Assembly: GCA_004556165.1 (NCBI GenBank)
Contig: SFIR01000010.1
Coordinates: 1 to 51,799 of the forward strand
Reading direction: 5' to 3'
Length of the DNA stretch: 51,799 nt
From: Clostridiales bacterium
Lineage (GTDB): Bacteria; Bacillota; Clostridia; Christensenellales; CAG-138
Shown: positions 18,014-26,516 of the stretch, piece after piece
Position numbering within the stretch: position 1 is the stretch's first letter
Layout: the number at the start of each line of letters is the position of its first letter
Position numbers and translations under genes: made by a program
Notes under the pieces: model-generated
Databases searched by the model: none
What the model was told of the DNA's origin: nothing
The model's input: the letters and a program-made list of their open reading frames with translations, nothing else

Positions 18014-19761
18014 AAAAGAACGATCTCAACAGGCGCGCGACCCTTAAAAAGATAATCGCCAAGGGAAAAAGATACCTGCATTACTTCATAATTTCGCTGA
18101 TATCGGCAGTGGTATCCGTTGCTGCGAATCTGATGATACCGCTGCTAATCGGCGACGCTGTGGACTGCATTAAGACTACCGGAAATGTCGATTTTGCAAC
18201 TATATCAAAATACCTTCTGTTCATAGGCCTGAGCGTCGGAGTATCGGCGCTTGCGCAGTATCTGATGGGCCTTTGCAGCAACCGCATGACCTATGGGATA
18301 ACCCGTGATATTCGTGACGAAGCTTTCAGGCATATTCAGAAGCTGCCGCTTTCGTACCTCGATTCGCACGCTACGGGAGATACGGTCAGCCGTATGATTT
18401 CGGATGTCGAACACGTTGCGGACGGTCTGCTCCTCGGCTTCACCCATTTCTTTACGGGTATACTGACGATACTCGGCGCGCTCGGGTTTATGCTGAGCGT
18501 TAATCCGCTCGTTGCTCTCGTCATAATCGCGGTTACTCCGCTTTCGCTCATCGCCGCGAACCTCATTACCAAGCATACCTATTCGATGTTCAAGGTGCAG
18601 AGCTCGACAAGGGGAGAGCAGACTGCATTCATAGAGGAGCTGATGAACGGGCAGAAGGTCGTGCAGGCATTCGAATGTGAGGAAAGCACTCAGGAGCGTT
18701 TTGACGAGATCAGCGAAAGGCTTAGGGTTTGTTCCGTCCGTGCGCTCTTTTATTCCGCGCTCACCAATCCCAGCACACGGTTTGTAAATGCAATTGCTTA
18801 TGCGGGCATTGGCGTCGTCGGCGCGCTCACCGCGATAGCAGGTGGCATCACGGTCGGCGGACTTACGGCACTGCTAAGCTATGCAAACCAGTACACAAAG
18901 CCCTTTAACGAGATTACCGATGTGCTTGCCGAGCTGCAAAATGCGCTCGCCTGCGCGGCAAGGCTTTTTGAACTCATTGAAGAACCCGAGCAGTCCCCGG
19001 ATGAAGAATGTACTGAGCATATCGGGCAGGGCTCGAATGATGTATGCTTCGAAAATGTCAGCTTCTCATATAATCCCGAGCAGGAGCTTATCAAGGACTT
19101 TAATATGAACGTAAAGAGCGGAAAGCTGATTGCGATCGTCGGCCCGACCGGCTGCGGCAAGACTACGCTCATAAACCTTCTCATGCGCTTTTATGATCCC
19201 GATGACGGCAGGATACTCGTCGGCGGCACGGATACAACAAAGGTCGCGCGCTCGGAGCTGCGCAAGAATTTCGGCATGGTGCTTCAGGATACATGGCTCA
19301 AGGCCGGTACTATCAGGGAAAATATCTCAATGGGTAGACCCGATGCAAGCGAAGAGGAGATCATCGCCGCCGCTAAAGCCTCTCATGCCCACGAATTCAT
19401 CAAGCGTTTGCCAAAGGCTTACGACACCGTGATAGGCGAGTCCGGCGGAAGCCTGTCCCAGGGGCAGAAACAGCTTCTGTGCATTGCGCGTGTCATGCTG
19501 ACCCGTCCTCCGATGCTGATACTCGATGAAGCGACATCATCGATTGATACCCGTACCGAAATACAGGTTCAGGATGCTTTCAGCAAGCTGATGAAGGGTA
19601 GGACGACCTTCATCGTTGCCCACAGGCTTTCGACGATACGCGAGGCGGATATGATCCTCGTTATGCGCGATGGAAGGATCGTCGAAAAAGGAACTCACGG
19701 GGAGCTGCTGAAGCTCGGAGGCTTTTATAAAGAACTGTACGAGAGCCAATTCGCGCATTGA
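18010..19761 (+). CDS. ABC exporter subunit with canonical ATPase site
   Basis: The 583-residue half-transporter has six membrane helices to about residue 320, then an ATPase domain. Walker A is GPTGCGKTT, Walker B is MLILDEATSS with the catalytic Glu, and the switch His is in FIVAHRLS. Its signature is altered to LSQGQKQ. So the site built from this Walker A/B and the partner's intact LSGGQ is active. The opposite site, with the partner's Asp/Gln and this LSQGQ, is degenerate. That complementarity supports a working heterodimer with the upstream gene. It may export drugs, lipids or peptides. A good terminator follows at 19793. Confidence 0.94.
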   Translation: MKKNDLNRRATLKKIIAKGKRYLHYFIISLISAVVSVAANLMIPLLIGDAVDCIKTTGNVDFATISKYLLFIGLSVGVSALAQYLMGLCSNRMTYGITRDIRDEAFRHIQKLPLSYLDSHATGDTVSRMISDVEHVADGLLLGFTHFFTGILTILGALGFMLSVNPLVALVIIAVTPLSLIAANLITKHTYSMFKVQSSTRGEQTAFIEELMNGQKVVQAFECEESTQERFDEISERLRVCSVRALFYSALTNPSTRFVNAIAYAGIGVVGALTAIAGGITVGGLTALLSYANQYTKPFNEITDVLAELQNALACAARLFELIEEPEQSPDEECTEHIGQGSNDVCFENVSFSYNPEQELIKDFNMNVKSGKLIAIVGPTGCGKTTLINLLMRFYDPDDGRILVGGTDTTKVARSELRKNFGMVLQDTWLKAGTIRENISMGRPDASEEEIIAAAKASHAHEFIKRLPKAYDTVIGESGGSLSQGQKQLLCIARVMLTRPPMLILDEATSSIDTRTEIQVQDAFSKLMKGRTTFIVAHRLSTIREADMILVMRDGRIVEKGTHGELLKLGGFYKELYESQFAH

Positions 19762-19792
19762 TAAGCGGAGAAAAACCATACGATTAAATCAG

Positions 19793-19828
19793 AAAAATAC
19801 CGGTTGGGAACACCGGTATTTTTTTTAA
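19793..19828 (+). terminator. Intrinsic terminator of the ABC exporter operon
   Basis: AATACCGG and CCGGTATT form a perfect stem around a nine-base loop, followed by TTTTTTTT. It lies 32 bases after the stop at 19761. Confidence 0.9.
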
Positions 19829-19859
19829 TAAATATATTCAATATCATGACCTGCCGGCA

Positions 19860-19888
19860 TTGACATTTGAATAATAAAAGAATATGAT
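19860..19888 (+). promoter_or_regulatory. Promoter of the glutamate mutase operon
   Basis: TTGACA and TATGAT are separated by 17 bases, close to the consensus for the vegetative sigma factor. The leader to the ATG at 19969 is about 75 bases and shows no B12-box or other cobalamin riboswitch element. AAGGAGG stands before the start codon. Confidence 0.85.
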
Positions 19889-19968
19889 TTTACCGCTAAT
19901 AGGCATATTTTTTGCGTACCCTGAAAAGGATTTGCAACCTTGTTTTGAGATTATCAAGGAGGTATATC

Positions 19969-20385
19969 ATGGAGAAGAAGACTCTTGTTATCGGCGTTAT
20001 CGGCGCCGATGTGCACGCTGTCGGCAACCAGATACTCTATCACGCATTCACCGATGCCGGCTTCAACGTCGTAAATCTCGGTGTAATGGTTTCGCAGGAA
20101 GAATTCATCAACGCAGCTATTGAGACCAATGCCGATGCCATCCTCGTTTCCTCCCTCTATGGGCAGGGCGAGCTTGATTGCCGCGGACTTCGCGAAAAAT
20201 GCGATGAAGCAGGCCTTACCAATATCCTTCTCTATGTCGGAGGCAATATCGTTATCGGCAAGCAGCCCTTCGACGAGGTGGAGAAGCGGTTCAAGGCAAT
20301 GGGCTTTGACCGTTCATTCCCCCCGGGAACCCCTCCCGAGGTCGATATCGACTGCTTGAAGAAAGATCTGCATATTGAGGACTAA
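19969..20385 (+). CDS. glmS: Glutamate mutase (methylaspartate mutase) S subunit
   Basis: This is the small cobalamin-binding subunit of glutamate mutase (EC 5.4.99.1), which converts L-glutamate to (2S,3S)-3-methylaspartate with adenosylcobalamin. The 138-residue product has the B12-binding motif D14-x-H16-x-x-G19 (DVHAVG), the SSLYGQG turn near residue 61 and YVGGNI near residue 90; the His supplies the lower axial cobalt ligand in this family. The length matches known S subunits (~137). The chosen ATG 19969 has a perfect AAGGAGG site; the upstream ATG at 19912 lies just behind the promoter without one. It is the first gene of the glmS-glmL-glmE-mal operon. Confidence 0.97.
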   Translation: MEKKTLVIGVIGADVHAVGNQILYHAFTDAGFNVVNLGVMVSQEEFINAAIETNADAILVSSLYGQGELDCRGLREKCDEAGLTNILLYVGGNIVIGKQPFDEVEKRFKAMGFDRSFPPGTPPEVDIDCLKKDLHIED

Positions 20386-20421
20386 CAGCCGGACTGCGGC
20401 AAATGAGTAGGAGTATTGCGT

Positions 20422-21810
20422 ATGAGACCCGTATTGCTGATAGATTTCGGCAGCACATATACCAAGGTCACCGCCGTCGATGCAGACGAGGGTAAGCTTA
20501 TCGGTACTGCCGCATCCTATACCACCGTTCAGACCGATATCAACAACGGCTTAAACGACGCACTCAAGAAACTTGAAAAGGTGACGGGGAAGCTCGAATT
20601 CAAAGAACGCTACGCCGCATCAAGTGCTGCGGGCGGTCTTCGTATGCTTTCGAGCGGCCTGGTTCCCGAGCTTACCTCGGAGGCTGCCAAGTGTGCGAGC
20701 CTCGGCGCAGGCGCAAAGGTACTTAAAACCTATGCGTTTGAGCTAAATGAGGATGACGCGGAGGAGATAAAGAGGATAAATCCCGATATTTTTCTGCTCG
20801 TCGGCGGTACCGACGGCGGAAACTCCGCATGCATCATTCACAATGCCGAGGTGCTTGCGAGCATTGACCGCGATTTCCCCATTATTATCGCAGGCAACAG
20901 AAATGCCGTCTATAAATGCAGGAAGATTCTTGCGGAAAAAGAGGTCCATGTCTGCGAGAACGTCATGCCGAAATTCGGAGTGCTGAATATAGGCCCCGTT
21001 CAGAAGGTTATCCGCGAGGTATTCCTTAAAAACATCATAAGAGCAAAGGGGATTACCAAGGCCTCCGAGCTCATTTCGGGAATCATGATGCCGACACCTT
21101 CGGCGGTCATGGCGGCGATTAAGCTCCTAAGCGAAGGTACGGAGAAGCAGAGCGGCATAGGTGAGCTCATCGCCGTTGATGTCGGCGGCGCGACGACGGA
21201 TATCTATTCCGTATCGGACGGTATGCCGGATGACCCGAGGACATTGCTCAAGGGCATTCCCGAACCGCATATCAAGCGTACCGTCGAAGGGGACATCGGT
21301 ATGCGCTACAGCATCCACGGCATAGTGGACAGCGCAGGCATCGACAAGATAGCCGGTATGGCAGGGCTCAGCAGGGAACGCACGGCGGAGCTTGTTGATA
21401 TGCTTTCAAAGCATACCGATATGATACCGGACAGCGAGGAAACGCTTGCGCTCGATGAAGCGCTCGCTTCGATGGCGGTGCGTATTGCCGTCACAAGGCA
21501 TGCCGGAAGCATTGAAGAAACCTACTCCATGCTCGGTACGACCTATGTGCAGACGGGAAAGAATCTAAAGAATATCCGTCAGATAGTCATTACGGGCGGT
21601 TCGCTCATCCATACCGAGCATACAAGGGAGATAGCCTCGTATGCGCTCTACGATAAAAATAACCCGACATCACTGAAACCAATGAGAGCAAATGTGCTCG
21701 TTGACAGAAAATATATCATCGCGGCAATGGGCCTGCTCAGTGAGCATTACCCCGAAGCAGCACTCACCATAATGAAAGAGGAGTTAATTAACAATGGCTT
21801 TGCAGAATAA
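20422..21810 (+). CDS. glmL: Glutamate mutase accessory protein GlmL (MutL)
   Basis: The 462-residue product is an ASKHA-fold protein of the MutL/GlmL group, thought to act as a reactivase or chaperone that exchanges damaged cobalamin in glutamate mutase. Phosphate-binding motifs are visible: LLIDFGSTYTKVTAVD at the start, LVGGTDGGN near residue 130 and AVDVGGATTDIYSV near residue 250. The length equals that of clostridial MutL. ATG 20422 sits eight bases after GTAGGAG; a TTG two codons earlier is less likely. It overlaps glmE by 17 bases. Not to be confused with the mismatch repair protein MutL. Confidence 0.95.
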   Translation: MRPVLLIDFGSTYTKVTAVDADEGKLIGTAASYTTVQTDINNGLNDALKKLEKVTGKLEFKERYAASSAAGGLRMLSSGLVPELTSEAAKCASLGAGAKVLKTYAFELNEDDAEEIKRINPDIFLLVGGTDGGNSACIIHNAEVLASIDRDFPIIIAGNRNAVYKCRKILAEKEVHVCENVMPKFGVLNIGPVQKVIREVFLKNIIRAKGITKASELISGIMMPTPSAVMAAIKLLSEGTEKQSGIGELIAVDVGGATTDIYSVSDGMPDDPRTLLKGIPEPHIKRTVEGDIGMRYSIHGIVDSAGIDKIAGMAGLSRERTAELVDMLSKHTDMIPDSEETLALDEALASMAVRIAVTRHAGSIEETYSMLGTTYVQTGKNLKNIRQIVITGGSLIHTEHTREIASYALYDKNNPTSLKPMRANVLVDRKYIIAAMGLLSEHYPEAALTIMKEELINNGFAE

Positions 21811-23257
21811 GCGCATCAGCAACGATGAATTTTATAAGACTCAAAAAGAAGTCCTGCAGCAGTGGCCCACGGGCAAGGATGTTGATTTTGATGAGGCAGT
21901 GGCATTTCATAAGAGCTTGCCGGAGCACAAGATATTCTCCAAGAAGCTCATCAACGCAAAAAACAGCGGCACAACGCTCATTCAGCCCCGCGCAGGCGTT
22001 GCTCTTATCCACGAGCATATTGAGCTTCTGACCTATTTGCAGGATAAGGGCGAAGCGGATCTGCTGCCGACCACCATCGACAGCTATACCCGTCAGAACC
22101 GCTACGAGGAGGCGGAGAACGGCATCCGCGAATCCATGAAGGAACGCCGCTCGATGCTCAACGGCTTTCCGGCAGTCAACCACGGCGTTTCGGGCTGCCG
22201 CCAGGTCGTAAACGCACTCGATACTCCGCTCCAGGTCCGCCACGGCACTCCCGATGCAAGGCTCCTTACTGAGATTTGCTATGCCGGCGGTTTCACCAGC
22301 TACGAGGGCGGCGGTATCTCCTATAACCTTCCCTACGCCAAGAACGTCCCCATGGAGAAGACTATCAGCGATTGGCAGTATGTCGATAGGCTGACCGGCA
22401 TCTATGAGGAAGCAGGCGTTTCCATCAACCGCGAACCCTACGGCCCCCTCACCGGGACTCTTGTTCCTCCCTGCATCTCCAATGCAGTCGCCATTATCGA
22501 GGCGCTTCTTGCCGCGGAGCAGGGCGTTCGCAATATCACCGTCGGCTACGGTCAGTGCGGAAATCTCGTTCAGGATGTCGCGGCTATCCGTACTCTTGAT
22601 GAGCTTACCAACGAGTACATGCAGAAGTACGGCTACGGCGATGCTGTCATCACTACCGTATTCCACCAGTGGATGGGCGGTTTCCCACAGGATGAAGCAA
22701 AGGCATTCGGCGTTATAAGCTGGGGCAGCGCAACCGCAGCACTCTCCAAAGCGACTAAGGTCATCGTAAAGACTCCCCATGAGGCGGTCGGCGTTCCCAC
22801 AATGGAAGCCAATGCTCAGGGACTCAGGTGTACCAAGCAGGTCATCAATATGCTTGCCGATCAGGTCTGCACCGCTGCAAACCTGGAGCTTGAAAAGGAA
22901 GTTATTCGCCGTGAGACCCGCTGCATCGTCGATAAGTGCTTCGAGCTCGGCGGAGGCGATATCGCAGTCGGAACCGTCCGTGCCGTCATGGCAGGCGCGC
23001 TCGATATTCCCTTTGCACCCTCAAGGTTCAATGCCGGCAAGCTGCTTCCTGCGCGCGATAATGACGGCGCAGTCCGTATCCTGAATTTCGGCAACCTGCC
23101 CTTCGATGCCGATATGAAGGATTTTAACAGGGCAAAGATAGATGAGAGAGCGAAAGCCGAGAAGCGCAACGCATCCTTCCAGATGGTCATTGATGATGTC
23201 TATGCCATCAGCAAGGGCAGGCTTGTAGGCCGTCCCAAGGGACTTCGCAATTCCTGA
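21794..23257 (+). CDS. glmE: Glutamate mutase E subunit
   Basis: The 487-residue product is the large catalytic subunit of glutamate mutase, a TIM barrel that binds the substrate and clasps the adenosylcobalamin held by GlmS. Conserved stretches include LIQPRAGVALIHEHIELL near residue 65, FPAVNHGVSGCRQVV near residue 125, REPYGPLTGTLVPP near residue 215 and VGYGQCGNLVQDVAAIR. The length agrees with known E subunits (~483). AGGAG in the end of glmL precedes the ATG. The gene lies between glmL and mal, as in glutamate-fermenting clostridia. Confidence 0.97.
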   Translation: MALQNKRISNDEFYKTQKEVLQQWPTGKDVDFDEAVAFHKSLPEHKIFSKKLINAKNSGTTLIQPRAGVALIHEHIELLTYLQDKGEADLLPTTIDSYTRQNRYEEAENGIRESMKERRSMLNGFPAVNHGVSGCRQVVNALDTPLQVRHGTPDARLLTEICYAGGFTSYEGGGISYNLPYAKNVPMEKTISDWQYVDRLTGIYEEAGVSINREPYGPLTGTLVPPCISNAVAIIEALLAAEQGVRNITVGYGQCGNLVQDVAAIRTLDELTNEYMQKYGYGDAVITTVFHQWMGGFPQDEAKAFGVISWGSATAALSKATKVIVKTPHEAVGVPTMEANAQGLRCTKQVINMLADQVCTAANLELEKEVIRRETRCIVDKCFELGGGDIAVGTVRAVMAGALDIPFAPSRFNAGKLLPARDNDGAVRILNFGNLPFDADMKDFNRAKIDERAKAEKRNASFQMVIDDVYAISKGRLVGRPKGLRNS

Positions 23258-23303
23258 TGAATCAAGTTAATTCTTTGGTGTTATATAAGAAAGGATATTC
23301 ATT

Positions 23304-24560
23304 ATGAAGATTGTTGATTTGATCTGTTCACCGGGCCGCACCGGCTTCTATTTCGATGATCAGCGTGCTATTAAGGGCGGAGCAAGGTCGGACGGCTTCA
23401 CCTATATCGGCGAGACAGTGACCGAGGGCTTCCATTCCGTTCGCCAGGCAGGCGAATCCATTTCCGTCATGCTCGTGCTGGAGGACGGTCAGGTCGCATA
23501 CGGCGACTGCGCAGCCGTTCAGTACAGCGGTGCCGGCGGACGCGATCCCCTTTTCCTCGCTGAGGACTTCATACCCGTTATCGAAAAGTATATAAAGCCC
23601 GAGCTCGTCGGCAAAGAGGCTGACAGCTTCAAGGGCCTTTCCGAAATGGTTGAAGCCATCACCGTTGACGGCAAGCGTCTTCATACCGCTATCCGCTACG
23701 GCGTTACCCAAGCGATCCTCGATGCAGTCGCAAAATCCACCAAGCGCATGATGTGCGAGGTCGTTGCGGACGAATACGGCTGCACCATCACTGATGAACC
23801 CCTCGATATCTTCACCCAGTCCGGTGATGATCGCTATACCAATGCCGATAAGATGATTATCAAGGGCGCACAGGTTCTGCCGCATGCGCTCATAAACAAC
23901 GTCAAGACCAAGCTCGGCGAGCATGGCGAGCTGCTCAAGCAGTATGTCGAATGGCTCCGCGACCGTGTTATTGCGCTGCGCAAGGATGAGAGCTATAATC
24001 CCATATTCCATATCGACGTTTACGGCACTATCGGCGCCGCCTTCGGCAACGATAATTACGAAGCAATGGCAGATTACCTTGCAGAGCTTGAAGAAGCGGC
24101 AAAGCCCTTCCATCTCCGCATCGAAGGCCCAATGGATGTTGAGGACCGCGAAAAGCAGATGATTGCTCTCAAGACCATTACCAAGCTCCTTGATGACCGT
24201 CATATCAATGTCGAGATAGTTGCCGATGAGTGGTGCAATACCCTTGAGGATATCAAGTACTTTGCTGATAACCGTGCAGGCCATATGGTTCAGATAAAGA
24301 CTCCCGACCTCGGCGGCATCAATAATATCGTTGAAGCGGTTCTGTACTGCAAAGCAAAGGGCATCGGCGCATACCAGGGCGGTACCTGCAATGAGACCGA
24401 CCGCAGCGCGCAGGTCTGCGTGCATTGTGCAATGGCAACCCGGCCCGTTCAGATACTCGCAAAGCCCGGCATGGGCGTTGATGAGGGCTACATGATAGTC
24501 TATAACGAAATGCAGCGCATCATTGCAATGCATAAGGCAAAGCAGGCTGCAAAGAAATAA
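23304..24560 (+). CDS. mal: Methylaspartate ammonia-lyase
   Basis: EC 4.3.1.2: removes ammonia from (2S,3S)-3-methylaspartate to give mesaconate, the second step of the methylaspartate pathway of glutamate fermentation. The 418-residue product is an enolase-superfamily protein. Seen: the N-terminal GRTGFYFDDQRAIKGGA; LPHALINNVKTKLG, whose His matches the known catalytic histidine region; and MVQIKTPDLGGI, whose Lys matches the catalytic lysine of characterised enzymes. Acidic metal ligands (DVYG, IEGP, ADEW) are present. The length is close to the usual ~413. It starts 46 bases after glmE and is followed by a strong terminator. The next enzymes (mesaconase, citramalate lyase) are not in the window. 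Confidence 0.97.
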   Translation: MKIVDLICSPGRTGFYFDDQRAIKGGARSDGFTYIGETVTEGFHSVRQAGESISVMLVLEDGQVAYGDCAAVQYSGAGGRDPLFLAEDFIPVIEKYIKPELVGKEADSFKGLSEMVEAITVDGKRLHTAIRYGVTQAILDAVAKSTKRMMCEVVADEYGCTITDEPLDIFTQSGDDRYTNADKMIIKGAQVLPHALINNVKTKLGEHGELLKQYVEWLRDRVIALRKDESYNPIFHIDVYGTIGAAFGNDNYEAMADYLAELEEAAKPFHLRIEGPMDVEDREKQMIALKTITKLLDDRHINVEIVADEWCNTLEDIKYFADNRAGHMVQIKTPDLGGINNIVEAVLYCKAKGIGAYQGGTCNETDRSAQVCVHCAMATRPVQILAKPGMGVDEGYMIVYNEMQRIIAMHKAKQAAKK

Positions 24561-24573
24561 TCAAGCCTATTCA

Positions 24574-24614
24574 GAGGCTGCTTTGGCAATCGGATTGCCG
24601 AAGCAGTCTTTTTT
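24574..24614 (+). terminator. Intrinsic terminator of the glutamate mutase operon
   Basis: GAGGCTGCTTTGGCAATC pairs with GATTGCCGAAGCAGTC and is followed by TTTTTTATT. The remainder of 24615-24850 is AT-rich and I see no gene in it. Confidence 0.9.
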
Positions 24615-24850
24615 ATTCGGCAATTTGATTCAAATCACCTCTTTTAAGTTATCACATGCTATAAGTAAATATTTAATATTTTACCATGGTTTGATTATTT
24701 GATAAATGTGTTTCATCAAAAAAATAAAAGCTGTTGCTTGAAAATGTGAAAACCATTCATCTCACGTTTATGGTTACACTCTGATTATTCATAAAAAGAA
24801 AATTGAATACAATTAGCTAATCATATATCACATTTAATTATCGGATACGG

Positions 24851-24879
24851 TTTACAAGTTTTAAGCAAAGGTGTATAAT
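24851..24879 (+). promoter_or_regulatory. Promoter in front of the broken surface-protein gene
   Basis: TTTACA and TATAAT are separated by exactly 17 bases, 52 bases before the ATG at 24931. The promoter appears intact although the gene behind it is damaged, so it may now serve the lipoprotein gene at 25403. Confidence 0.8.
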
Positions 24880-24930
24880 ATTGACAGGAACAAAGAACAC
24901 TTTGTTTCAATACCTAAATGAAAGGAAAGC

Positions 24931-25399
24931 ATGTATGAAAAAATCGTTGGTGTTTTGCTAATCGCGTTGCTATGTCTGTCAGCGGTTTCGGTTCCCATCA
25001 GCGCACTTTGTGCAGCCGGCATCGATTATCCCGCTGACCAGCGAGATGCAAAAAAGATTCTCGGTCGTGATATACCACCGAAGTATGAAGATTTCGCTCT
25101 GTCCTGCTCTGCGAATGATATGCTTCATGGTTTTCCGACTGCAACAGTTGACGGAGTGACCTATGCGTTCTCCGATGGCAAGCTAAGCTGTGCAAGCCCG
25201 TCCGATAAGAGCGTGACCACTATTCTGGACTGCTGCGAGCGGTGGAACCAAGGTTGACAGCTCCTATGTCGTAAATGCTGATGTTACACTATATGCCCAT
25301 TGGATCAATCAAAATGCTGTGATTGATTCGCCGGCAATCATAATCAGCAAAGAAGATTCCTATGAGCTATCAGATAGTAAAAAATTTGGAGGTAAATAA
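24931..25399 (+). pseudogene. Remnant of an exported InlB-repeat protein
   Basis: A frame starts at 24931 with a signal peptide (residues 1-30) and ~70 residues of unknown type, and stops at 25257. From about 25217, another frame reads FWTAASGGTKVDSS and then VVNADVTLYAHW, the typical second half of an InlB B-repeat (Flg_new/Listeria-Bacteroides repeat). It continues with a short tail to a stop at 25399. The first half of the repeat is missing. The simplest reading is an internal deletion joined out of frame: the N-terminal signal region now abuts the last repeat. The promoter upstream is intact. GGAGGT at the very end serves the next gene. Confidence 0.72.
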
Positions 25400-25402
25400 A
25401 TT

Positions 25403-26449
25403 ATGAAGAGAATCGTTAGTTTCCTGTGCGTGCTGATGTCACTATGTATGATTTTTGCGGCATGCACACCTAAGGACGGGGAGGTAACCCCGGAGCCTGC
25501 GACCGAGCAGCCCACCGAACAGGCGGAGCAGCCGACGGAGGAGCCTGAGCAACCAACCGATGAGCCTACGGAAGACCCCACTGAGGACCCTTCCATGCAG
25601 GAGCCCGCAAATCCCTATGCACCCACAAGGGCTGACCTTGATGAGCATGATTATAACGCTGTGAGAAGCTTCCTTGAGATTGCGGATGAAAACGGGGTGA
25701 AAAACGGCGAAAAGCTCAGCGCGAAGTACGGCCTTGTCTATAATCCCGACGATCCCGGAACATGGTCGGAATATGTTGAGGTTAGTTGCTATGCGCTTGG
25801 TGATGATTATGATGATATCCGCTTTCAAAGCAATAACTTTTATTGGGATGAGAACGGCAAGCTATGCTATGCCGGATTCAGCAGCTCGGAACCGCTTGTC
25901 GGAAAGCTTGACCTCAGTGAGTGCGGAAGGCTTTACCGTTTAGCTATAGGTGATGCAGATGTAACCGAGATCGATATAAGTGACTGCGATGTGCCAATCA
26001 TATCAGCTCACAACTGTCCGAAGCTGGAAAGAATCATAACCGGCGGCATGCCCTCAAGATATGTTTATATTTCGGGTTGTCCTAATCTTAAAGTCATAAC
26101 CTGGGTCATGATGGATACCCGAGATATTTTGCAGCAGGCGCATGATACCTACGTCGGAAATGTTCAGAACTTCATAGATGCGGATGTCACTTTTGAAGCC
26201 GATGGCGGCGGATATATCGACATTGTCACGAGGCATGATAAGGAGGATTCGGAACATTATTTAGAATTATTTTCAGCGAAGGCTGTTCCTGAGGAGGGGC
26301 ATGAGTTTTTAGGCTGGTATGACCTTGACGGCAATCTCGTTTCGACCGATGCGGAGATAATTATTCAAGATTGCTACGGCAATTACCCCAACCTTGTTGA
26401 CCTCGTAGGAAGCACAACCGTGCATGTAATCGCCAGATTCAGCGAATAA
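25403..26449 (+). CDS. Lipoprotein with leucine-rich-like and InlB-like parts
   Basis: The 348-residue product has a lipoprotein signal ending in FAAC (Cys at residue 21) and a Glu/Pro/Thr-rich linker to about residue 65. The middle has short leucine-rich-like steps (KLDLSECGRLYRLAIGDADVTEIDISDC, broken here as GKLDLSECG and VTEIDISDC) and NCPKLERI and GCPNLKVI. The end resembles an InlB B-repeat (EEGHEFLGWYDLDGN ... VHVIARF). Such proteins are surface-anchored binding proteins in gut Clostridia. ATG 25403 follows GGAGGTAAATAAATT. The downstream hairpin at 26469 ends both this gene and the convergent one. Confidence 0.82.
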   Translation: MKRIVSFLCVLMSLCMIFAACTPKDGEVTPEPATEQPTEQAEQPTEEPEQPTDEPTEDPTEDPSMQEPANPYAPTRADLDEHDYNAVRSFLEIADENGVKNGEKLSAKYGLVYNPDDPGTWSEYVEVSCYALGDDYDDIRFQSNNFYWDENGKLCYAGFSSSEPLVGKLDLSECGRLYRLAIGDADVTEIDISDCDVPIISAHNCPKLERIITGGMPSRYVYISGCPNLKVITWVMMDTRDILQQAHDTYVGNVQNFIDADVTFEADGGGYIDIVTRHDKEDSEHYLELFSAKAVPEEGHEFLGWYDLDGNLVSTDAEIIIQDCYGNYPNLVDLVGSTTVHVIARFSE

Positions 26450-26468
26450 TTCCGAGAAAAGAATGAAT

Positions 26469-26507
26469 AAAAGCGGAGAGTATCGAGCGTACTCTCCGCT
26501 TTAGCTT
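26469..26507. terminator. Bidirectional terminator between convergent genes
   Basis: AAAGCGGAGAGTA and TACTCTCCGCTTT form a perfect stem with a seven-base loop. A/T tracts lie on both sides, so it can stop transcription from 25403-26449 (+) and from 26517-27179 (-). Confidence 0.85.
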
Positions 26508-26516
26508 ATAAAAGCT

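Noticed and set aside
19889..19968. Cobalamin riboswitch in front of glmS
   Set aside because: The leader is too short and lacks the B12-box.
23328..24533. Long minus-strand frame over the mal gene
   Set aside because: Shadow of methylaspartate ammonia-lyase; the product resembles no family and has the Cys/His-rich composition of an antisense frame.
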